Origin: Paenibacillus sp. JNUCC32
GTDB taxonomy: Bacteria > Bacillota > Bacilli > Paenibacillales > Paenibacillaceae
Direction: 5' to 3'
Assembly (NCBI RefSeq): GCF_014863545.1
Contig: NZ_CP062260.1
Coordinates: forward strand, 992,001 to 1,056,000
Length of the DNA: 64,000 nt
A program made the translations under genes and the position numbers. The notes beneath the pieces are model-generated. The model was given only the letters and a program-made list of their open reading frames with translations, was not told the DNA's origin and searched no databases. The first letter of the stretch is position 1, and every line of letters starts with the position of its first letter. This document shows, piece after piece, positions 57,699-64,000 of the stretch.

Positions 57699-59300
57699 AT
57701 GAATACGAAGAGATCCAAGAAACATAACCGTAAAAAAGCGGTAACCCTGACAGCTCTGGCAGCCGTGCTGCTCTTGTCCGGGTGCGGCAAGGGCGGGGAA
57801 GCCTCAAATGAGTCGCCGGACGGTAAAGTCACCTTGAACGTCCTGACGCAAAGTTCGCCGCTGGCTCCTGCCGACCCTAACGAGAAGCTGATCAACAAGC
57901 GCCTAGAGGAGAAGACGGGCATTCACATCCAGTGGAAGAATTATACAAGCGATGTATTTGCGGAAAAACGCAATCTGGCCGTAGCGAGCGGAGATTTGCC
58001 CGATGCCATCTTCGATGCGGGGTACGGAGATTACGATCTGCTGAAGCTGGCAAAGGACGGAGTCATCATTCCCGTGGAGGATTTAATCGAACAGCATATG
58101 CCCAATCTGAAAAAAGTGCTGGAGGAAGCACCGGAATACGTCAACATGATTACGGCGCCGGATGGGCATATTTATTCCTTTCCATGGATCGAGGAGTTGG
58201 GCTCAGGGAAAGAGCGGATTCAATCGGTGGATAACTTCCCATGGATTAACGTGGAGTGGCTCGACGCCCTGGGGTTGGATATGCCAACTACGACGGAAGA
58301 GCTGAAAACCGTATTAAAGGCGTTCAAAACCCAAGATCCGAACGGCAACGGGCAGGCTGACGAAATACCGCTTTCCTTCATTAATAAGCCGGGCGGCGAA
58401 GATCTGACATTCCTGTTTGCTTCATTCGGCTTGGGCGAGAACTGGGATCACACCGTTGTTACGGATGACGGCAAGGTGGTGTTCACCGCCGCAGAGGAAG
58501 GATATAAGGAAGCCATAGCATTCATTCACGAATTGTATGAAGAGGGATTAATCGACATCGAAGCATTCCAGCAGGATTGGAATACCTACCTGGCCAAGGG
58601 AAAAGACCATCGGTACGGCATGTATTTTACGTGGGATAAAGCCAACATCACGGGCATGAATGATACGTATGATCTGATGCCGCCGCTTGCAGGGCCAACC
58701 GGCGAGATCAATGTAACGAGGACGAACGGAATCGGACTGGACCGGGGAAGATTGGTCATTACCAGCAGCAACAAGAAGCTGGAAGAAACGGCAAAATGGA
58801 TAGATGCCATGTATGAACCGCTCCAATCGGTTCAGAACAACTGGGGAACTTACGGCGACGATACCCAGCAGAATATTTTTGAGCTGGATGAAGCCAAAGG
58901 GATGCTGAAGCACCTTCCGCTTGAAGGCACGGCTCCGGTAGAGCTTAGACAAAAAACAAGCATCGCGGGGCCGCTTGCGATCCTGGACGAGTATTATGGA
59001 AAATACACCACGATGCCGGATGATGCGGCGTGGAGGCTCAAACTCATGAAAGACGTCATGGTACCGCACATGAAAGCGGAGAATACATACCCCAAAGTAT
59101 TCTTCTCCATCGACGAGTTGGATCGCTTATCCACGATTGAAGCGGACTTGTTCCCTTACGTGGAAAGAATGCGCACCGAATGGTATCAGAATGGAAAAGT
59201 AGATCAGGAATGGGATGCTTATCTGAAGGAATTGGATCGACTTGGGCTTCAGGAGTGGCTGACGATCAAACAAACGGGATACGACAGAAACATGAAGTAA
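57699..59300 (+). CDS. ABC transporter sugar-binding lipoprotein
   Basis: 533 residues. Signal peptide with basic start (MNTKRSKKHNRKK), hydrophobic core and lipobox LLSGC, Cys29 being the lipidated residue. The rest is a type-II extracellular solute-binding fold of the long (LipO/YtcQ) class: ...TGIHIQWKNYTSDVFAEKRNLAVASGDLPDAIFDAG.... It captures the sugar outside the membrane. The operon content points to sucrose or short fructans (inference). Confidence 0.9.
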   Translation: MNTKRSKKHNRKKAVTLTALAAVLLLSGCGKGGEASNESPDGKVTLNVLTQSSPLAPADPNEKLINKRLEEKTGIHIQWKNYTSDVFAEKRNLAVASGDLPDAIFDAGYGDYDLLKLAKDGVIIPVEDLIEQHMPNLKKVLEEAPEYVNMITAPDGHIYSFPWIEELGSGKERIQSVDNFPWINVEWLDALGLDMPTTTEELKTVLKAFKTQDPNGNGQADEIPLSFINKPGGEDLTFLFASFGLGENWDHTVVTDDGKVVFTAAEEGYKEAIAFIHELYEEGLIDIEAFQQDWNTYLAKGKDHRYGMYFTWDKANITGMNDTYDLMPPLAGPTGEINVTRTNGIGLDRGRLVITSSNKKLEETAKWIDAMYEPLQSVQNNWGTYGDDTQQNIFELDEAKGMLKHLPLEGTAPVELRQKTSIAGPLAILDEYYGKYTTMPDDAAWRLKLMKDVMVPHMKAENTYPKVFFSIDELDRLSTIEADLFPYVERMRTEWYQNGKVDQEWDAYLKELDRLGLQEWLTIKQTGYDRNMK

Positions 59301-59383
59301 CCGAGTGGAATCGAGCGGCCGTTCCTGCATATCGTTGAAGTACGGTCGTAAATCCATGATAACGATGATGAAGGAGATCACAA

Positions 59384-60853
59384 ATGACGAACACGGAACA
59401 GCAAAACTATCGGAATGCCTACCATTTTTCACCTCAGAAGAACTGGATGAATGATCCTAACGGCATGGTCTATTTTAATGGGGAATACCATTTGTTTTAT
59501 CAGCATCACCCATTTGGCACCACATGGGGACCCATGCACTGGGGACATGCGGTCAGCAAGGATCTGGTTTCCTGGAAAGAGCTCCCCATTGCGTTAGCGC
59601 CGGATGAGCATGGCACGATCTTCTCAGGCAGTGCGGTTGTGGACTGGGACAATACCAGCGGATTTTTCGACGAAGAGCCCGGGCTTGTGGCGATCTTCAC
59701 GCACCATCATGATGTGCCGGGCGCTCAGCAAATGATGCAGTACCAAAGTCTGGCGTACAGCAAGGACGAAGGAAGAACGTGGACGAAGTATGACGGCAAT
59801 CCGGTCCTTAGCCATGACAGCTATGTTGATTTTCGGGATCCCAAAGTGTTCTGGCATGAGCCTTCGTCGCAGTGGGTGATGATTGTGGCATGCGGGCAGA
59901 CGGTATGTCTCTATCGATCTTCAAACTTAAAGGAATGGGTATTTGCCAGCGAGTTTGGAGAGGGCATCGGATTTCATGATGGGGTCTGGGAATGTCCGGA
60001 CCTGTTCCCTCTTGCAACGGAAGACAGTGGAGTGCGATGGGTCATGCTTGTCAGCATTGGGGATGATCCGGCCTACGTCGAGGGCTCCAGGACGCAATAT
60101 TTCATTGGAGATTTTGACGGGACAACGTTTATGCCGGATGAACGCTCCAAAGGTGAAGTGCGGTGGCTGGATTACGGCAGAGATAATTATGCCGGGGTCA
60201 GCTGGTCGGACATTCCGGCAGCGGATGGCAGAAGGCTGTTCATCGGCTGGATGAGCAATTGGAAATACGCAAACCTGACGCCAACGGATGGTTGGAGGGG
60301 AGCCATGACCTTGGTCCGGGAACTCAAGCTGGAGACGCTGGAAGGCGAAGTCATGCTAACGCAGCAGCCGGTTCGCGAAATGGAAGCGCACCGCACCGAG
60401 TTGCTTTCCTTGCATGGTATCGCTGTGGATGAAGCCGCTGTCCGGTTAGCCGATCTGCAGTTGGAGAGCAGCGAGATCCTTGTCCGCTTTGATGCTGCAT
60501 TTTCGCTTGGTTTGAAAGTAAGGACAGGATTAGGGCAAGAGACCTTGGTTGGCTGGGATGCAAGAGCTGCCGAGGTTTACGTGGATCGCAGCCGTTCAGG
60601 GCAGGCGGATTTCCATAAGGATTTCCCGGGCAAGCATTCGGCACCGCTGCAGACATCGGGCTCTATTCTGGAGATGCGGATTTTCGTGGATCGTTCGTCC
60701 GTGGAACTGTTCGCGGATCGCGGGCAGGCGGTGATCACGGATTTGATTTATCCTGATCCTGCTTCAACGGGAATAACCGTATTTGCCGATGATGGCCGGA
60801 AGGTGATAGAGTCCCTGCAAGTCTATGAGTTTTCTTCATCTAGTGGCCAGTAA
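59384..60853 (+). CDS. cytoplasmic GH32 beta-fructosidase
   Basis: 489 residues without signal peptide. GH32 catalytic set complete: nucleophile Asp24 in WMNDPNG, stabiliser Asp152 in FRDPK and acid/base Glu203 in ECPDLF. C-terminal beta-sandwich from about 340. Because uptake is by ABC rather than PTS, it probably hydrolyses unphosphorylated sucrose or fructo-oligosaccharides to fructose. GGAGATCAC precedes the ATG. Closely followed by the fructokinase. Confidence 0.93.
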   Translation: MTNTEQQNYRNAYHFSPQKNWMNDPNGMVYFNGEYHLFYQHHPFGTTWGPMHWGHAVSKDLVSWKELPIALAPDEHGTIFSGSAVVDWDNTSGFFDEEPGLVAIFTHHHDVPGAQQMMQYQSLAYSKDEGRTWTKYDGNPVLSHDSYVDFRDPKVFWHEPSSQWVMIVACGQTVCLYRSSNLKEWVFASEFGEGIGFHDGVWECPDLFPLATEDSGVRWVMLVSIGDDPAYVEGSRTQYFIGDFDGTTFMPDERSKGEVRWLDYGRDNYAGVSWSDIPAADGRRLFIGWMSNWKYANLTPTDGWRGAMTLVRELKLETLEGEVMLTQQPVREMEAHRTELLSLHGIAVDEAAVRLADLQLESSEILVRFDAAFSLGLKVRTGLGQETLVGWDARAAEVYVDRSRSGQADFHKDFPGKHSAPLQTSGSILEMRIFVDRSSVELFADRGQAVITDLIYPDPASTGITVFADDGRKVIESLQVYEFSSSSGQ

Positions 60854-60889
60854 AAGTACGATGAATGAGTAATAAGGAGATTCGGCGTT

Positions 60890-61774
60890 ATGCGTATTGG
60901 AGCAGTGGAAGCGGGCGGCACCAAATTTGTCTGCGGTATCGGGAATGAAAACGGAATCGTCGAGGATCGCATCAGCTTTCCGACAGGACCGCCGGAGGGC
61001 ACATTATCCAGAGCCATTTCCTATTTCCAGGATCATGAGGTGGAAGCCATTGGCATCGGATCGTTTGGACCCATCGATCTGAAGCCGGAGAGCCCGACAT
61101 ACGGGTATGTAACGTCAACACCGAAACATGGTTGGTCGCAGATCAATGTCCTCGGTAACATGAAGTCGCATATGGATATTCCCTTTGGCTGGGATACGGA
61201 TGTCAATGCAGCTGCTTTGGGCGAGGCGACTTGGGGAGCGGCCAAGGGGCTGAACAGCTGTGCTTATTATACGGTGGGTACAGGTATTGGGATCGGCCTT
61301 TATTCCGAAGGCCGGCTGGTTCATGGATTGGTACATCCGGAGGGCGGGCATGTTCCCGTGAAACGCCATCCCGAAGATGCCTTTGGAGGAACCTGTCCTT
61401 ACCATGGCGATTGCTTGGAAGGATTGGCAGCTGGACCGGCGCTTGAAGCCCGATGGGGGTTGAAAGGACATCTGCTGCCGGCCGACCATCCCGCTTGGGA
61501 AATCGAAGCCTATTATATAGCGCAGTCCATCACCGGACTGATTCTGACGAATTCCCCGGAGAAGATCATACTGGGCGGCGGCGTTATGCAGCAGGCTCAG
61601 CTGTATCCCCTCATTCGTTCAGAGGTGAGGCGCAATTTGAACGGATATGTGCTTGCCGACGAAATTGTACATGATATCGAACATTATATAGTTCCCCCAG
61701 TATTAGGCACTCAGTCCGGGTTATGCGGAGCATTGGCTCTGGGAATCCGGGCATGGCAAGATTCGCAATCCTAA
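60890..61774 (+). CDS. ROK family fructokinase
   Basis: 294 residues. ATP-binding GAVEAGGTKFVCGIG start, catalytic Asp in WDTDVNAAALGEA, and ROK zinc motif ...EGGHVPVKRHPEDAFGGTCPYHGDCLEGLAAGPA with His and three Cys. It phosphorylates fructose released by the adjacent GH32. 36 bp after that gene, same transcript. Confidence 0.93.
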   Translation: MRIGAVEAGGTKFVCGIGNENGIVEDRISFPTGPPEGTLSRAISYFQDHEVEAIGIGSFGPIDLKPESPTYGYVTSTPKHGWSQINVLGNMKSHMDIPFGWDTDVNAAALGEATWGAAKGLNSCAYYTVGTGIGIGLYSEGRLVHGLVHPEGGHVPVKRHPEDAFGGTCPYHGDCLEGLAAGPALEARWGLKGHLLPADHPAWEIEAYYIAQSITGLILTNSPEKIILGGGVMQQAQLYPLIRSEVRRNLNGYVLADEIVHDIEHYIVPPVLGTQSGLCGALALGIRAWQDSQS

Positions 61775-61794
61775 ACAGGTCTGTCATCAGGAGA

Positions 61795-61825
61795 TCAGCC
61801 CGATTGTTCGGGCTGTTCCTTCCTA
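61795..61825 (+). terminator. weak terminator after fructokinase
   Basis: AGCCCGA and TTCGGGCT pair over a 3-4 nt loop, with a short T-rich tail. May allow read-through into the secreted GH32. Confidence 0.5.
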
Positions 61826-61866
61826 CCTATATAACGTGGGGTAAAGAATCGAAAAGAGGTGGATAT

Positions 61867-64000
61867 ATGAAATTACCGCAAGGTGTACATACAAAGTTGC
61901 TGCGCACGATGTCTACGATCACGATGACCTTGTTGCTGGCGACAAGCGTCGTTCCGGATTCGGCATGGGCGGCGTCAGCGATCCATGAAGAGAATGCAGC
62001 TTTGAAGGGGAAAGGAGAAAACGACATTTTTGAAAGCGCATCCAATGTAAATACCAACCTCGAGGGGTGGGAGTTGAAGGGCAACGGCAGGATGGAACAA
62101 ACGGCAGAAGGTTTACGGCTTAGTTCCGATTCAAGTGAGAACGCAGCGGCGATTTCCGCAACCAGAGCGGATGATTTTGTCTATGAAGCCGATGTGATGA
62201 TTACGGATATGCAAGCAGATGCTTCGCTGGTCTTTCGTTCAAGTGTTGACGGCTGGTCATCGTATATGCTGCAAATCGTGCCCAGCGCAGGCTTGGTACG
62301 CCTCAAGGATGCCCGCGAAGGGAATGGAAGATTGAAGGTGGAAAAAGCGGTCGCGTTGAGTCGGGGGGACATCGTTCACCTTAAGGTCAAGGTGGTAGGC
62401 AGCAATATCAAGGTATATTGGGGAAGCCAATATGAACCGATGATTGAAGTCGATGATACGGCTTATTCCACAGGATACCTGGGTCTTCATGTGTGGGACG
62501 GTTCCGCCCTGTTTCAAAATATCAAGGTGAGCGAGTGGAAAGGCAACCTGTTCGGACCGGCAAATACGAGCGGGGACTGGCAGCCTGACATCAAAGGGCT
62601 TAAGGGATCGGCATCGAAGGGGCTCGAAGCCTACAGGATCTATAAGAATGCGGCTGCGGATTATGTGCTGGAAGGCAATATCACCTTAGGGGGACAGGCT
62701 GAAGCCGGGTTCTATTGGAGAGGGAACGATCAAGGAACGGAGGGATACGAAGCCGTATTCAGGAGAGAGGATGATCAGGTCCGGGTAACGCTGGAAACCT
62801 CGGATGGAAAGGTGATTGGCGCATCGAGCCGTACCTATCCAAGCCTGCCAACAAGTGCGCATCATGTGGAGATCCACGTCTCCGGAGACAGTATTCAAAT
62901 GGTTGTAGATGGTTACGAACCCGCTGCGATCCGCGTATCCGACGGAAGTTACGCGGGCGGATCGATCGGGATGAAGGTAAAGTCCGGAACGGCTTACTTT
63001 CAGGACGTTTACGTAACCCCGATGGCGGATTATTATACAGAGGAATATCGCCCGCAGTATCACTATAGCCCAATCCGAGGCTCGGCAAGCGATCCGAACG
63101 GATTGGTCTATTTTGAGGGGGAATATCATCTCTTCCATCAGGACGGAGGCCAGTGGGCGCATGCGGTCAGCCGGGATCTGGTGCATTGGAACCGGCTGCC
63201 GATCGCACTGCCTTGGAACGATCTCGGACATGTCTGGTCGGGTTCTGCCGTAGCCGATACAACGAACGCTTCAGGCCTGTTCGGGGATTCTGGAGGCAAA
63301 GGGCTCATTGCCTACTACACATCCTTCAATCCTGATCGGCCGGGCGGGAATCAGAAGATCGGACTTGCTTACAGCACCGATCACGGACGGACCTGGACGT
63401 ATTCGAAAGAACGGCCGATCCTCATCGAGAACCCGGGCAAACAGGGCGAGGATCCGGGAGGATGGGATTTTCGCGATCCTAAAGTGGTACGGGATGAAGC
63501 CAACAACCGCTGGATCATGGTGGTATCAGGGGGAGATCATATCCGTTTCTTTACCTCCGACAATCTGGTCGATTGGACCTTAACGGACCGTTTCGGGTAT
63601 GGGGAATATATCCGTGGAGGCGTGTGGGAATGCCCGGATCTGTTTCAGCTTGCCGTGGACGGCTCCGGTCAGCGCAAATGGGTGTTGATGATCAGCAGCG
63701 GCGCTAATCCGAACACCCAAGGCTCCGATGCGGAATATTTTATCGGCGATGTGACGCCAGACGGCAAATTTATGAATGATCATACGGCGGGGACCGTGCT
63801 GAGAACGGATTGGGGCAAGGAATTCTACGCCTCCATGTCTTTCTCCGACCTGCCGGACAATCGAAGAATCATGCTGGCATGGATGACGAACTGGGATTAC
63901 CCCTTCAGTTTTCCGACTTCGGGCTGGAAAGGTCAGCTGACCATCCCTAGAGAGCTGTCGCTCAGAACGACGAGTGAGGGGATACGTCTGCACCAGTCTC
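61867..64000 (+). CDS. secreted GH32 levanase/fructanase, 3' end outside window
   Basis: The frame is open from the ATG at 61867 to the window end (711 codons, no stop). Signal peptide MKLPQGVHTKLLRTMSTITMTLLLATSVVPDSAWA. Two LamG/concanavalin-like beta-sandwich domains follow (about 45-225 and 225-395), then GH32 from about 396. The catalytic residues are Asp409 (in SASDPNG rather than the usual W-N-DPNG), Asp537 (DFRDPK) and Glu588 (WECPDLF). It probably trims extracellular levan or inulin to sugars imported by the ABC system. RBS GAGGTGGATAT upstream. Confidence 0.88.
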   Translation, partial: MKLPQGVHTKLLRTMSTITMTLLLATSVVPDSAWAASAIHEENAALKGKGENDIFESASNVNTNLEGWELKGNGRMEQTAEGLRLSSDSSENAAAISATRADDFVYEADVMITDMQADASLVFRSSVDGWSSYMLQIVPSAGLVRLKDAREGNGRLKVEKAVALSRGDIVHLKVKVVGSNIKVYWGSQYEPMIEVDDTAYSTGYLGLHVWDGSALFQNIKVSEWKGNLFGPANTSGDWQPDIKGLKGSASKGLEAYRIYKNAAADYVLEGNITLGGQAEAGFYWRGNDQGTEGYEAVFRREDDQVRVTLETSDGKVIGASSRTYPSLPTSAHHVEIHVSGDSIQMVVDGYEPAAIRVSDGSYAGGSIGMKVKSGTAYFQDVYVTPMADYYTEEYRPQYHYSPIRGSASDPNGLVYFEGEYHLFHQDGGQWAHAVSRDLVHWNRLPIALPWNDLGHVWSGSAVADTTNASGLFGDSGGKGLIAYYTSFNPDRPGGNQKIGLAYSTDHGRTWTYSKERPILIENPGKQGEDPGGWDFRDPKVVRDEANNRWIMVVSGGDHIRFFTSDNLVDWTLTDRFGYGEYIRGGVWECPDLFQLAVDGSGQRKWVLMISSGANPNTQGSDAEYFIGDVTPDGKFMNDHTAGTVLRTDWGKEFYASMSFSDLPDNRRIMLAWMTNWDYPFSFPTSGWKGQLTIPRELSLRTTSEGIRLHQS

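Overview
The window reads as a chromosomal piece of a low-to-mid GC, endospore-forming Bacillota, most likely Paenibacillus. The evidence is ylb-type synteny (rsmD, coaD, ylbJ, ylbL, ylbM, ylbN, rpmF), a fapR-led fatty acid operon with a textbook FapR operator, sporulation genes (ylbJ, a YjcZ-family peptide), strong AGGAGG ribosome binding sites and many TTG/GTG starts. No rRNA, tRNA, prophage, intact insertion sequence or CRISPR array was seen.

Layout. 1-2.7 kb: the 3' end of one MFS exporter gene, then a second MFS gene coupled to a MarR regulator with a promoter/operator. 2.8-9.3 kb: a sugar cassette with a glycerophosphodiester phosphodiesterase, an SLC45/GPH-like MFS carrier, a LacI regulator and a large GH94-like phosphorylase; a perfect 28-bp palindrome lies between the last two. 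9.3-19 kb: mostly single genes (TraX-like, macrodomain, rpiA, MarR, GNAT, SGNH hydrolase, TPR protein, YjcZ, a secreted 657-aa protein, several very small proteins) and a duplicated 78-bp hairpin element. 19-25 kb: the conserved ylb block, preceded by a candidate small RNA at the place where csfG lies in Bacillus subtilis. 25-36.8 kb: fapR-plsX-fabH-fabD-fabG-acpP-fabF-rnc-smc-ftsY. 36.8-41.7 kb: an accessory, mainly minus-strand block (two small beta-rich proteins, a polysaccharide pyruvyl transferase-like protein, two glycosyltransferases) plus a hemolysin III homologue. 41.8-45.7 kb: ylxM-ffh-rpsP-khpA-rimM-trmD. 45.8-51.9 kb: a giant collagen-like gene (about 510 Gly-X-Y triplets) and a 47-codon gene, placed between trmD and rplS. 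52-54.2 kb: rplS-lepB-rbgA. 54.3-64 kb: a sucrose/fructan locus with LacI regulator, ABC importer, intracellular GH32, ROK fructokinase and a secreted GH32 cut off by the window end.

How the parts work together. Lipid synthesis (fapR to fabF), RNA processing, chromosome segregation and the SRP pathway (ftsY, ffh) form the standard Bacillota core block. Two accessory insertions interrupt that block: one between ftsY and ylxM (surface-glycan type enzymes) and one between trmD and rplS (collagen-like protein with a BclA-like C-terminal domain). My main hypothesis is that these are parts of one spore- or cell-surface glycoprotein system. The two sugar loci each pair a LacI regulator with an importer and a cytoplasmic sugar-splitting enzyme.
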